Part shown: positions 18,007-27,866 of the stretch, piece after piece
Layout of the letters: every line of letters begins with the position of its first letter
Position numbering within the stretch: the first letter of the stretch is position 1
Source: Thiohalobacter thiocyanaticus
GTDB taxonomy: Bacteria > Pseudomonadota > Gammaproteobacteria > Thiohalobacterales > Thiohalobacteraceae
NCBI RefSeq assembly: GCF_003932505.1
Contig: NZ_QZMU01000001.1
Coordinates: 1,364,001-1,428,000, forward strand
Length of the DNA: 64,000 bases
Direction: 5' to 3'
The notes under the pieces: model-generated
What the model was told of the DNA's origin: nothing
What the model saw: the letters and a program-made list of their open reading frames with translations, nothing else
Databases searched by the model: none
Program-made: the position numbers and the translations under genes

Positions 18007-20106
18007 TCAGAGATTGCCTATCAGCTGCAACTCTATCCGATTTCGATTTTCTTCGCTAATCGGCACCCGCATGCGAAACGAGGTGCCCTCGCCCACCCGG
18101 CTGATGACCTCCACCTCGCCGCCCAGGTTGCGGATGAAATCGCGTGTCTCGTGCGCCCCCACCCCCATGCCGGCCTGACCCTTGGTGGTCTCGAAGGGCT
18201 TGAACAGGCGTTCGCGGATGAAGGCCGCGTCCATGCCCGCACCCGTGTCCTGCACCTCGATCACGGCCATGTCGTTGTGCTTGAACAGGCGCACGATCAC
18301 CTGTCCCTGGGGCGGAGTGGCATCCTGGGCGTTGCGCACCACATGACCGATCACCGCTGCCAGGCGCTCGCGGTTGGCGCTGATGGACAGTCCGCGCGCC
18401 TGACAGTCCACGGACGGTCGGGGGCTGCCCCCCGCCATGGTGCGAGCCACTTCCTCGAGCAGCGGGCACAGATCGACCTGCTCGCGCTGCTGCTCGGCGG
18501 CATCGCCGCTGCGCAGGTGCGCCAGCAGGCGGTTCATCTTGCTCACCGAGTTGTCCACCGTCTGGATCGCGTCCTCCATGAAGGCCGGGTTGTGCCTGTG
18601 CTTCTCCGCGTTGGTGACCACCAGCGAGAGCTGGCCGATGAGGTTTTTCAGATCGTGGATGACATAGGTGGACAGGCGGTTGTAGGTCTCGAACTGCCGC
18701 GCCTCGGCCAGCGCCCTTGATGCCTCGTACTGGGCCAGATGACTGGCGGCCTCGCGGCCGACCGTCTTGAGCAGATCGCAGTCCTCCCAGTTGAACTGGT
18801 GCTGGCCGTGCGGCCGCGCCAGCAGAATGAAGCCGAGCAGCTCGTCGTGCAGGATCAGGGGCGTGATCAGCCAGGCCCGTGGGATATCGCAGATCCAGTC
18901 GGGCAGCTGCAGATTGGTATAGAAGCCCGGATCCCTGCGGTATTCCTCCAGGTTGATCACCCATTCCTGATCGTCCAGGAAACGCGGCAGCGAATCCGCC
19001 GCCTGCACCGGGGGCAGCTCGTCATGCCCGGCGTGCCAGCTGGCGATGGGCCGGAAAGCACCGTCGCGCTTCCACCACAGAATGCCGGCCGGGCTGGAAA
19101 TGATGTTGGCGATGGCCTGTACCACCCGCGGCTCCAGGGCCTCGTCGGCCTCGCGCTGCGACAGGGTGGCGATGAAGCGCAGCCACTCGTCGCGGTAATC
19201 GTACTTGTAATGGAAGAAGTGCTTGTTGATGAAAACCCGCAGGCTGGCGCGCACCGGGCCGGACAGGAACAGCACCGCCAGCACCACGATGGCGCCGAAG
19301 AAGAAGATCACCTGCCCGACCGCGCCCCAGCTGCCACCGAAGTTGCGCACATAGTAGCCGCCCACCCCCATGGCCAGCAGATACAGGCCGGCGCCGAGCA
19401 GGGCGGCGGTGTGGAAGACGATGCGCCGCGAGACATAGATATCCACCGACCAGCGCGGGTCGCGCAGCACGGCGACGGCCACCACCGGAATGGCGACGGC
19501 GTTGATCAGGCCGCGGGCCTGCCACAGGTTGGGGTCGATGCCCTGAAACAGCAGGGCGTTGGAATAGAGGTAGAAATCATAGGCGAACAGTCCTCCGGTA
19601 CCCAGGCACAGGTACTTGATGCCGCGGCGCGCATCCACCCGGGTGTTGCGGAACAGCTGCTCGACCAGCACCAGGCCGCCGATGGGCACAACCAGATAGC
19701 CCGCCAGCAGCCAGTCCATGCCGATCCCTATGTGGAAAACCTCGCCGCCGGCGAAGCGGTAGGTGGTCATGCTGGCCACCAGCAGCAGATAACCGCCGGA
19801 GAGCATGGCCAGGCTGCGGAAGCGCCGATGGGCGCGCGCGGCCTCGGGGATGAGCGCGGTCAGCACCCCGCCGAGAAAGATCAGCCAGGCGAAGTCACGC
19901 AGCAGTTCGGTGAGCAGGGTGAAATAGAAATGGGTCTGCCCGGCGCTGTGGGCAACGGAGATGCCCATCCACAGGGCACTGGTCGCGGCGGCGAGCATGA
20001 GCAGATGCTTGCGCAAGCCGCCCGCCTTGCCGGTGAGCAGCACCAGGGCAAGGACCAGCGCCGCAAGGGTACCGGCGGCATAACTCACCAGACCGACTGT
20101 CAGCAT
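18007..20106 (-). CDS. prsK: XrtA/PEP-CTERM system membrane histidine kinase PrsK
   Basis: 699 residues. The N-terminal 300 residues contain seven to nine hydrophobic segments (for example TLAALVLALVLLTGKAGG and VIFFFGAIVVLAVLFLSG). A GAF-like middle region follows (about 330-470). The kinase core has the H-box YVIHDLKNLIGQLSLVV, the N-box VIGHVVRNAQDATPP and the G-boxes VQDTGAGMD and GMGVGAHETRDF. The HDLKN form of the H-box is typical of PrsK. It would phosphorylate PrsR, encoded next on the same strand. The signal it senses is not known. Confidence 0.94.
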   Translation of the reverse strand: MLTVGLVSYAAGTLAALVLALVLLTGKAGGLRKHLLMLAAATSALWMGISVAHSAGQTHFYFTLLTELLRDFAWLIFLGGVLTALIPEAARAHRRFRSLAMLSGGYLLLVASMTTYRFAGGEVFHIGIGMDWLLAGYLVVPIGGLVLVEQLFRNTRVDARRGIKYLCLGTGGLFAYDFYLYSNALLFQGIDPNLWQARGLINAVAIPVVAVAVLRDPRWSVDIYVSRRIVFHTAALLGAGLYLLAMGVGGYYVRNFGGSWGAVGQVIFFFGAIVVLAVLFLSGPVRASLRVFINKHFFHYKYDYRDEWLRFIATLSQREADEALEPRVVQAIANIISSPAGILWWKRDGAFRPIASWHAGHDELPPVQAADSLPRFLDDQEWVINLEEYRRDPGFYTNLQLPDWICDIPRAWLITPLILHDELLGFILLARPHGQHQFNWEDCDLLKTVGREAASHLAQYEASRALAEARQFETYNRLSTYVIHDLKNLIGQLSLVVTNAEKHRHNPAFMEDAIQTVDNSVSKMNRLLAHLRSGDAAEQQREQVDLCPLLEEVARTMAGGSPRPSVDCQARGLSISANRERLAAVIGHVVRNAQDATPPQGQVIVRLFKHNDMAVIEVQDTGAGMDAAFIRERLFKPFETTKGQAGMGVGAHETRDFIRNLGGEVEVISRVGEGTSFRMRVPISEENRNRIELQLIGNL

Positions 20107-20425
20107 CTACCACCCCGAAACAAGACGTACATTCCGACAAGGCGCAGCGGGCCTATGTATCCCTCTGTATCGTTGCGACTGCGCAGAAACTAAAGCAAAA
20201 CAGGGGTTTATTATTTATGTCTCATTATGCAACATCCGACTATACCCAGTAACCGGGCGGACATGCAATCGGTTGATTTTTTATTTTTAAAACAATGAGT
20301 TGAAAATATATGGCAAGGCGAAACCCGGGGCGCCGGGGGCAATGTCGGGCCAGATGGTTTCTGCCTTCCGGCACCGACCTGCGGCTGTACCGGACCAGCG
20401 CGGAACCTGGACACCCCGCGGGCAC

Positions 20426-20820
20426 TGGATCCCCGCCTGCGCGGGGATGACGAACCGGGACGCCTGCTGCCACGGCTGGACCCCCGCCTGCGCGGGGATG
20501 ACGAACCGGGACGCCTGCTGCCACGGCTGGATCCCCGCCTGCCCGGGGATGACGAACCGGGACGCCTGCTGCCACGGCTGGCCCCCCGCCTGCGCGGGGA
20601 TGACGAACCGGGACGCCTGCTGCCACGGCTGGATCCCCGCCTGCCCGGGGATGACGAACCGGGACGCCTGCTGCCACGGCTGGCCCCCCGCCTGCGCGGG
20701 GATGACGAACCGGGCCGCCTGCTGCCACGGCTGGACCCCCGCCTGCGCGGGGATGACGGGTGGATACCACCACCGCGCAGTCCGCTGCTTCCGTCATCCC
20801 CGCGCAGGCGGGGATCCAGA
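20426..20820. repeat. 51-bp tandem array built on a dRS3-like half-palindrome
   Basis: A 51-base unit containing CCCCGCCTGCGCGGGGATGA, GAACCGGGACGCCTGCTGCC and ACGGCTGG repeats about 6.5 times from about 20426 to 20757. The spacing of GATGACGAACCGG is exactly 51 bases (20446, 20497, 20548, 20599, 20650, 20701). Units differ at a few positions, including CTGCCCGGGG in two copies. The opposite half-palindrome closes the array at 20793-20820. Because 51 is divisible by 3, long spurious frames run through on both strands. It lies between prsT and prsK. Confidence 0.92.
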
Positions 20821-20890
20821 AACCGCCGGGGTTAATGGATTCCCCCCTCCGCTCGCCTTGGACCGGAATAACGGAATCCGGCACACCGGG

Positions 20891-23317
20891 CTACTGCAAC
20901 TCTTCGAGCACCTTCCGTGCCTCTTCCAGCCCGCCGAACTCGTTGCCCGAGTCGACGGCCTTCTGCAGATGCTCCCGGGCCTGGGCGGCATTGCCCGCCT
21001 TGTGATGCGCCATCCCCAGGTGATACTGGAAGATGGCCACATCAGACGCCTGCCTCACCACGCGCGCGAGCACCTCGATGGCCTGCTCATACTCGCCGCG
21101 ACGGTAGTGCACCCAGCCCAGGGTATCCAGGAACACGGGCTGTTCCGCGTTCCTGAACTTATCCGCCAGTTCCAGGGCGCGGTCCAGGCTGGCTGCGTCC
21201 GTGCGATGATCCGACAGCAGGGCGGCCAGGTTATTGGTGGCGACCGCATTGTCCGGATTGGTCTCCAGCAACTGCTCGTAGAGCGCGATCGCCTGATCAT
21301 AGTCGCCCTTGCGCTCGTATACGCCGGCCAGCGGGATCAGCAGATCCGGGGATTCCGGCTGACGCTCCAGGCCTTCGCGGTAGGCCTCGATGGCCCCGTC
21401 CAGGTCATCCTGGGCCATTCGGGCCGAGGCCAGCCGGGCATAGGGCTGGGCCGCATCCGGCGTTACCTCGATCTGGGCCAGGTACTCGCGCTCGGCCTCG
21501 CCGTAGCGCTCCTGCGCCATGCGGATGGTCGCCCGCAGGCCGTGGGCCGAGGGATGTTCCGGATCCGCCTCCAGGGCAGCCTGCACCCGGGCCTCGGCAG
21601 AATCCAGCCGGTCCATCTGGATCTCCAGCGAGACCATCTCGCCCAGCATCAGCATGCTCCCCTGGCCCTCGGCCCGTTCCAGGGCCTTTTCGTACTCGGC
21701 GTGCGCGGCCTCCAGATCGCCCATGGTGCGGTGCACCCGGCCCATGCGGAAATAGCCCTCGGGACTGTCGGGGTCGGCCGCCTGCATGCTGCCGATGACG
21801 TCCTTCAACTGATCGGGATCGTTCTTCGCCGCCAGGATATTGGTCTTGGCGACCAGGGCCCGCGATTCCTCGGGATCCGCCTCGAGCACGGCATCGACCT
21901 GCTGCTCGGCCAGATCCAGCTCGCCCCGGCGCAGCAGATAGCCGGCATAGCGCAGGCGGACATCGATATTGTCCGGGGCGGCCTCCACGGCGCGGCGCAG
22001 GTTATCCCCGGCCAGTTCCATCTCGCCGTTCTGCATGTGCGCGCCGGCCAGCAGGGTCAGGGCCTGGGCATTGTCGGGCTGGTCCTTGACCACGGTGCGC
22101 AGGGCTGTGATGGCATCCGTGTAATTCTCATCCATCAGCGCCAGGCGGGCCTTGAGCATCAGAGCGCCGCTGTCGCTGGGATTCTCCTCCAGCACCTCGG
22201 CCACCAGCCGGCGGGTGGTGTCCAGATCCTCCTCGCCGGCGGCGATCTGTGCCAGGGCCACCTTCGCCTCCAGTCCCTGCGGCTCGGTGCCCCACTTGTC
22301 GACAATCGCCTTCAGCACGGCCTTGCGTTCTTCCGTCTGCTGCTTGCTGCCATGCAGGCGGGCCAGGGCGAAGCGCAACTCATGCGCCTCCGGCAGCTTG
22401 TCGATGGCGGCCTGCAGTTCCTCCACGGCCCGTTCGAACGAGACCCGGTTGTTGAGGAAATCCACCAGCACCAGATGGCGCTCGGGATCCTCGGGGTCGA
22501 CCGTGATTGCCTCGTGCAGCACCTGCTCGGCCTCGTCGATGCGGTCCAGCTGGGCGTAGTAGGAGGCCAGACTGACCCGGAAACCGAGATTTTCCGGTTT
22601 CTGTTCGATCGCCTGGCGCATGGCCTGAATGGCGTCCTCCGGTTTCTGGTCGCGGGCATAGGCCTGGGCCAGCTGGACCTTGAGCGAGACCTCGCCGGGC
22701 GAGGCCTCGACGGCGCGAGCCAACACCTGCTGGGCCTGATCGTGGCGCTCGGCCTGCTGATACAGGTTGGCCAGCAGCACGGCGACCTCGGTCTTCTCAG
22801 GGTGGCTTTCGAAGTAGGGTTCGAGTAAGGCAATGGCGCCATCACGATCACCGTCGCGCGCCTTCATCGAGGCGGACAAGGCGGGCACGCCCGGATGCTG
22901 CGGATCGGCCTCGCGGATCGCGGCCAGGTGTTCGCGCACCTTGGCCAGCGCCTCGGCCTCGGCCTCTGTCTCCCCGCGCGAGCGCGCGGCATTGGCCTGC
23001 AGCAGCATGAACTGCCCCAGCCGCATGCGCGCATCCAGCAGGGTGGGGTCCAGCTCCACGGCCTTGGTGTAGTTGCCGTAGGCCTTGGCCCAGTTCTGCT
23101 CCTTCTCCATGATCCGGCCCAGCAGCAGGTAGGCCTCGGCATGCTCGGGATCGATCTGGAGCACGTTCTTGATCTCCACCCGGGCCTTTTCGAAGTTCTC
23201 CTCCTCCAGGTAGGTCTTGCCGCGCTCCAGGTAGACCTGCTTGCGCTCCTCGGCGCCGCCGCAGGCCCCCAGGACCGCGGAAATCAGAACGACCAGTGTA
23301 ATTTTCTTGATATTCAT
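20891..23317 (-). CDS. prsT: XrtA/PEP-CTERM system TPR lipoprotein PrsT
   Basis: About 808 residues. I chose ATG 23317, which gives the lipoprotein signal MNIKKITLVVLISAVLGACG with the lipobox Cys; an in-frame ATG lies 12 bases upstream. The rest is nearly all tetratricopeptide repeats, with recurring ALxLDP/EAD-type units such as ARVEIKNVLQIDPEHAEAYL and AIALYEQLLETNPDNAVATN. The length and gene context match PrsT, the large TPR protein of exosortase-A loci, thought to act at the outer membrane in exopolysaccharide secretion. It lies upstream of prsK, with the 51-bp array between. Confidence 0.92.
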   Translation of the reverse strand: MNIKKITLVVLISAVLGACGGAEERKQVYLERGKTYLEEENFEKARVEIKNVLQIDPEHAEAYLLLGRIMEKEQNWAKAYGNYTKAVELDPTLLDARMRLGQFMLLQANAARSRGETEAEAEALAKVREHLAAIREADPQHPGVPALSASMKARDGDRDGAIALLEPYFESHPEKTEVAVLLANLYQQAERHDQAQQVLARAVEASPGEVSLKVQLAQAYARDQKPEDAIQAMRQAIEQKPENLGFRVSLASYYAQLDRIDEAEQVLHEAITVDPEDPERHLVLVDFLNNRVSFERAVEELQAAIDKLPEAHELRFALARLHGSKQQTEERKAVLKAIVDKWGTEPQGLEAKVALAQIAAGEEDLDTTRRLVAEVLEENPSDSGALMLKARLALMDENYTDAITALRTVVKDQPDNAQALTLLAGAHMQNGEMELAGDNLRRAVEAAPDNIDVRLRYAGYLLRRGELDLAEQQVDAVLEADPEESRALVAKTNILAAKNDPDQLKDVIGSMQAADPDSPEGYFRMGRVHRTMGDLEAAHAEYEKALERAEGQGSMLMLGEMVSLEIQMDRLDSAEARVQAALEADPEHPSAHGLRATIRMAQERYGEAEREYLAQIEVTPDAAQPYARLASARMAQDDLDGAIEAYREGLERQPESPDLLIPLAGVYERKGDYDQAIALYEQLLETNPDNAVATNNLAALLSDHRTDAASLDRALELADKFRNAEQPVFLDTLGWVHYRRGEYEQAIEVLARVVRQASDVAIFQYHLGMAHHKAGNAAQAREHLQKAVDSGNEFGGLEEARKVLEELQ

Positions 23318-23389
23318 TGCATCCACCATCCACTCGGTTTTATTTGAGTATTTTCAATGGGCACGGAATACACGGAAAATAACAGACTC

Positions 23390-23473
23390 GTCATTGCGAG
23401 CGTAGCGCGGCAATCTCAAGAATGCGGCAGCCCCTTTCAGAGATTGCCGCGGCGCTGCGCGCCTCGCAATGAC
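23390..23473. repeat. GTCATTGCGAGC-type inverted repeat element
   Basis: About 84 bases from GTCATTGCGAGCGTAGCGCG to CGCCTCGCAATGACAGG with the GCAATCTC and GAGATTGC boxes. It separates fcl from prsT and is flanked by a longer imperfect inverted repeat (GTGCTTTCCGTGTATTCCGTG against CACGGAATACACGG). Confidence 0.8.
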
Positions 23474-23522
23474 AGGCCTGTTTTTTTTCCGTGCTTTCCG
23501 TGTATTCCGTGGCCATTAGAAT

Positions 23523-24476
23523 TTATCCAACCCCCCGCACCCCGGCCTCGCCGAGCCGCTTTCGGTACCAGTCGTAGGTTACCCGGATTCCCGCCTCCAG
23601 GGAAACCGTCGGCCGCCAGCCCAGGCCGTTGATTCGGGAGGTATCGACCAGCTTGCGGGGCGTGCCGTCCGGTTTGCCGGCGTCGAACACCAGTTCGCCC
23701 TCATAGCCCACCACCCGGGCGACCAGCCGGGCCAGATCGGCGATGGAGATATCCTCGCCCACGCCGATATTGACGATCCCTTCGTCAGCGTAATTTTCCA
23801 TGAGGAAGAGACAGGCATCTGCGCAGTCATCCACAAACAGGAACTCCCGCAGCGGCGTGCCCGTGCCCCAGATCTCCACCGTCGGCGCCCCGGCCTCCTT
23901 CGCCTCGTGCATCTTGCGGATCAGCGCCGGCATGACGTGCGACTTTTCCAGATCGAAATTGTCGCCGATACCATACAGATTGGTCGGCATGGCGGAGATG
24001 AAGTTGCAACCGTACTGCCGCCGGTAGGCCTGGCACAGCTTGATCCCCGCGATCTTGGCCACCGCATACCACTCGTTGGTCGGTTCCAGCGGCCCGGTGA
24101 GCAGACTGTCCTCCGGCATCGGCTGGGGCGCCTGCTTGGGATAGATGCAGGTACTGCCCAGGAACAGCAGCTTCCTTACCCCGGCCCGGTAGGCCGCATG
24201 GATGACATTGGCCTCCAGCATCAGGTTGTCATACAGAAACTCGGCCGGATAGGAGTCATTGGCCAGTATCCCCCCGACCTTGGCCGCCGCCAGGAACACA
24301 TACTCCGGCTTCTCCGTCTCGAAAAACGCGTTCACCTGAGATTGATCACGCAGATCCAGCTCACTGCTGGTGCGCGTGACGAGATTCGTATATCCCGCCT
24401 GCTCCAGCCGCCGGACGATGGCACCACCCACCAGGCCACGGTGGCCCGCGACGTATATCTTTGAGTCTTTATTCAT
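23523..24476 (-). CDS. fcl: GDP-L-fucose synthase (GDP-4-keto-6-deoxymannose epimerase/reductase)
   Basis: 317 residues of the extended SDR family. The NAD(P)-binding motif is [19 protein letters not shown]. The catalytic Ser region is [20 protein letters not shown], and the Y-x3-K pair is [33 protein letters not shown] is the substrate-binding signature of GDP-fucose synthases. It converts GDP-4-keto-6-deoxy-D-mannose to GDP-L-fucose in the cytoplasm. Its expected partner gmd lies just upstream on the same strand, so the pair is a GDP-fucose operon, interrupted by a dRS3-like repeat. Confidence 0.95.
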   Translation of the reverse strand: MNKDSKIYVAGHRGLVGGAIVRRLEQAGYTNLVTRTSSELDLRDQSQVNAFFETEKPEYVFLAAAKVGGILANDSYPAEFLYDNLMLEANVIHAAYRAGVRKLLFLGSTCIYPKQAPQPMPEDSLLTGPLEPTNEWYAVAKIAGIKLCQAYRRQYGCNFISAMPTNLYGIGDNFDLEKSHVMPALIRKMHEAKEAGAPTVEIWGTGTPLREFLFVDDCADACLFLMENYADEGIVNIGVGEDISIADLARLVARVVGYEGELVFDAGKPDGTPRKLVDTSRINGLGWRPTVSLEAGIRVTYDWYRKRLGEAGVRGVG

Positions 24477-24550
24477 AATCTATATGACCACTAAATCCAC
24501 TAAAAGCTTATAGACGGGGCTGATTCAGCGGCAGTTCCAAACCTATCACC

Positions 24551-24620
24551 GTCATTCCCGCGCAGGCGGGAATCCAGAAACCGCCGTGGCATATAGATTC
24601 CCGCCTGCGCGGGAATGACG
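24551..24620. repeat. dRS3-like palindromic repeat pair
   Basis: A well-conserved copy: ATTCCCGCGCAGGCGGGAAT on the left and its inverted partner on the right, 70 bases in all. It lies in the 175-base gap between gmd and fcl. Confidence 0.88.
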
Positions 24621-24651
24621 GGAAGAGTTCAGCGGATTCCGCGGCCATCCC

Positions 24652-25806
24652 TCATTCGTTGTAATCGAAGGTTTTGAATCCCTCACGCCTGCACAACTCA
24701 TCGCGCTCGGCGATCTTGATGTCCTCGCGCACCATCTCCGCGACCATCTCATCAAAGGTGATCTCCGGCACCCAGCCCAGCTTCTCCTTCGCCTTTGACG
24801 GGTCACCCAGCAGGGTCTCCACCTCGGTAGGCCGGAAGTAGCGCGGATCGACCTCGACCAGCACCTGCCCGGTCTTACGGTCGATACCCTTCTCGTTGAC
24901 ACCCTCCCCCTGCCAGTCAAGCTCCATCCCGACCTCGCTGCAGGCGGCGTTGACGAAATCCCGCACCGAGTACTGCACTCCGGTGGCGATGCAATAATCG
25001 TCTGGCGTGTCCCGCTGCAGCATCAGCCACTGCATACGCACATAGTCCTTCGCATGTCTCCAGCTCGCGCCTGGCACCCAGGTGCCCGAGGTACAGTTGT
25101 CCTGCAGACGCGAGCTTGATGCGGGGCCACAGCGCGGGGTGATTCTTGCGGGTGACAAACGGTCATCGCCGCGCGATTGGGGGATTCGTGGGAACAGAAT
25201 GCCGTTAACAGGCATAGATGCCGTTAGCCTCGCAGGTAGTTCACGCAGACCCGTCGCATTAGAGCTTGGCCAACGGCATAGGGGCTGCGCGGATTAGAAG
25301 GGCGTTGGTTTCCATTCTTGCGGAATATCCTGCACCTTGACCAGACAGTTTTACAAACTGGTCTAGGCCTGGTAGAACTGGCCTTCTTTCCAGCCCCCCC
25401 CAGAATACGAATCGCCTCCGCAGTTGAACCGCAGGGTACCCGAGGGGCGCTATCGGTGCCATGGTCGTGTTACTAGGGTGGTCTCTGAACGAGTACCGCC
25501 ACATGACTTGTGCCTGGCATGGTTGTAAGAGCCTAGTCCGCGCGTTTGCACCCTGCCCCACCCGCATCGCGGATGATGCGGATCAGGCGTTGGTGGAATC
25601 GGGTCCGATCGCCATAGTGCAGGGAATGAAATTCCGGTTGGCGACAGCGGTCCTGGTTACAGTGGGCGATACGGTCGTATTATTGACGAAGAAGCCGGCG
25701 CTTGAGACCTCATGCAACCTCGTAGCCCTTCTCCCGCAGGAACTCTGCAGCTAGGCGCTTCTGTCCGGGCTGTAGAACCTGTAATCAGTGCAAGCCCTTT
25801 AGTCAT
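24652..25806 (-). pseudogene. gmd: GDP-mannose 4,6-dehydratase, 5' two-thirds broken by dense single-base indels
   Basis: The last ~135 codons (24652 to about 25060) are clean Gmd: HAKDYVRMQWLMLQ, YCIATGVQYSVRDFVN, RYFRPTEVETLLGDPSKAKE. Upstream the minus strand can be aligned by eye to Gmd back to an ATG at 25806 (ATGACTAAAGG, then the CTGATTACAGG start of the Rossmann loop). The frame breaks every 10-20 bases. For example CCGCAAGAATGGAAACC stands where CCGCAGAATGAAACC is expected, and TATGCCTGTTAACGGC for TATGCCTGTAACGGC. Most errors are single-base insertions. The whole gene, about 372 codons in the family, is represented over 1155 bases. It would make GDP-4-keto-6-deoxymannose for Fcl. 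Sequencing error is more likely than decay. Confidence 0.85.
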
Positions 25807-25843
25807 TTCTCTCATCACACCCCTACTTGCAAGATAATTTTTC

Positions 25844-25985
25844 GTCATTCCCCGGTCAACCCCGTCATTCCCGCGCCTAGGCGGGAACTCCACGGGCGCC
25901 GGCTGGATCCCGCGATCTGCGCGGGTGGGGGTAAGATGACGATACCAGTGACATGCACTGGATTTTCGCCTGCGCGGGAATGACG
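25844..25985. repeat. dRS3-like repeats, partly corrupted by extra bases
   Basis: Three palindrome halves are recognisable. The left one reads GTCATTCCCGCGCCTAGGCG with extra bases in the centre. The middle one reads GGATCCCGCGATCTGCGCGG followed by TGGGGGTAAGATGACG, again with insertions. The right half (from about 25958) is normal. The same kind of insertion noise as in the adjacent gmd gene therefore extends into non-coding repeat DNA up to about 25940. Confidence 0.7.
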
Positions 25986-26025
25986 AGCAGAAAGGGAAGG
26001 CGGCCGGACACAGCCATCCTCACTC

Positions 26026-27671
26026 TCACCCCACCAGAAACCGCCCCGACAATATCACCAGGCTCGCCAGCACCCCGAGCGTCATCAGATTCCAGCGGCT
26101 GCGCATGTGCTTGAGCACCCACTCCACCGCATAGAACAGCACCACGAACTCAATGATGAGCCGCAGCAGCGTCTCGCTCAACCCGATCTGCTGCGGGAAA
26201 ATCCCCACCACCAGCAGCATCAGAATCACCAGAAAATCCAGCGGACTGACGTCGAAACGGGAATTCTCGGCAAATCGCATCCCGGCGGCAATCGTCAGAA
26301 TCAGCACGGCAAACACCGCATAATCGAACAACCGGGATATCTCCCCGAACCAGTCCTGGGGATACAGATTGACCAGGTAAACCAGCGCCGCCATTGACAG
26401 AAACAGGGTCAGACGCAGGAACAGGAACCATAAACGGAACCCCGCCAGAAGACGCGCCAACAGCAGTGCCGCCAGTATGATGAGGATATAACCGAACTGC
26501 AGCGGCACCTGTTTCACAGCGAACGCAACCACCAGCGAATAAAGTGCAATCCCCGCCATCATCAGGCCGGTCAACGCCTGCAGGAACTGCGGCTGCTTGC
26601 GGATCACACCAAAGGCCTTGACCGCCGGAAACAGCAGACGTTCGCTGCTTTTCTGCCAGCCGCTGCGCTCCGCGATCAGCAGTGTTGCGAACACCGCAAC
26701 GGATACGCCTATGTAGGCGCGATGATGAGCAGATCGTGTTCATAGGGCAGCACCACCGCCAGCAGGACCAGCAGCGCCTGAATGGCATAGATGGTGATCA
26801 CGGATTCATGATGCTCGAATCCCAGTTCCAGCAGCCGGTGGTGGATATGGTTTTTGGTGGCGCGAAACCAGTTCATGCCGTGATAGATACGCTGGGCGAA
26901 CACGGCCAGGATGTCGACGATGGGCAGCCCGAGAAACAACAGGGGCAGCGCCGGACTCAGAGCCGGATTGACCCGCGTCATCAGATAGACGGCAAGAAAT
27001 CCCAGGGTAAAGCCCAGGAACTGGCTGCCCCCATCGCCCATGAATACCCGGGCCGGATGAGAATTGAAGCGCAGGAAACCGAACACCCCGCCGATGGTGG
27101 CCACCGCTATGACCACCGCCAGCCCCCCGCCGGCCTGAAAGGCAAGATAGATAATGGCCAGCAGGCTGATCAGCGACTCGCCGCCGGCCAGGCCGTCCAG
27201 GCCATCGGAGTGGTTCATGGCGTTGATCATGCCCACCATCGCAATGACCGTGAACACCTTACCTGCCGATTCGGACAACGCATCATGGCCCAGAAGCGGC
27301 AGCTGGGTGACGTACAGATCACCCCAGTACACCACCCCGATCACGGCCGCGAACTGGCCGATGAACTTTACATAGTGACCCAGCTCCTTCGCATCATCCC
27401 AGGCGCCGAACAGAAGCAGGATCAGCGCCCCGACCAGATAGCTCGCCAGCAGGGCATCGACCTGCAGCCAGACCAGCAGCGGCACCAGGGTGCCGATCAC
27501 AATCCCGACCCCACCCACGCGCGGAATCGGAGTGGTGTGCACCTTGCGGGGGTCCGGCTTATCGACCATCCCGAGCACGGGCGCCAGCCGGACCATGATC
27601 GGAATCAGCGTCATGCTGATGACCATGGCCGCCACAAGAATCAGCAGGTGATTGGCAGGAATCTCAGTCAA
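26026..27671 (-). pseudogene. WecA/MraY-type polyprenyl-phosphate sugar-1-phosphate transferase with C-terminal membrane extension, one frameshift
   Basis: The first part (27671 to about 26708, TTG start) is a complete WecA-like core: VDKPDPRKVHTTPIPRVGG, LLFGAWDDAKELG, NHSDGLDGLAGG with the catalytic Asp pair, FNSHPARVFMGDGGSQFLG and NHIHHRLLELGF. It ends LPYEHDLLIIA then a stop. A second frame (to 26026) continues directly with YIGVSVAVFATLLIAERSGW and about 215 more residues of membrane segments. Restoring one base in GCGCCTAC near 26705 (for example GCGCTCTAC) joins them into a protein of about 548 residues. It would start lipid-linked glycan synthesis on undecaprenyl phosphate. Even if the frameshift is real, the catalytic core is intact. 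Confidence 0.72.
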
Positions 27672-27690
27672 AATATTCTAATTATCCTCC

Positions 27691-27803
27691 GTCATTCCCG
27701 CGCAGGCGGGAATCCAGAAACCACCGGATCCTTCGTCATTCCCGCGCAGGCGGGAATCCAGAAACCACTGGACATTGTGGAATCCCGCCTGCGCGGGAAT
27801 GAC
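27691..27803. repeat. Three dRS3-like palindrome copies
   Basis: Two direct copies of GTCATTCCCGCGCAGGCGGG (27691 and 27735) plus an inverted third copy ending at 27803, between xrtA and the wecA-like gene. A short GTCGGGTTAGCCCGAC / CGTAACCCGAC segment follows at about 27826-27857, similar to repeats near 48484. Confidence 0.85.
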
Positions 27804-27866
27804 GGCTAATTTTTCAGTCAATGCAGGTCGGGTTAGCCCGACAGGGCGTAACCCGACACCCACAAA

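Noticed and set aside
20426..20820. CRISPR-like array
   Set aside because: Both the palindrome and the sequence between palindromes are constant in every unit, so there are no unique spacers, and no cas genes are present.
20300..22828. 842-codon plus-strand frame starting in the 51-bp array and running opposite prsT
   Set aside because: The N-terminal part is the translated tandem repeat (51 is a multiple of 3), the rest is antisense to the TPR lipoprotein.
24652..25215. A short 187-residue Gmd-like gene starting at 25215
   Set aside because: The first ~50 residues are frame-shifted nonsense; the Gmd alignment continues upstream in other frames to an ATG at 25806, so this is the clean tail of a longer broken gene.
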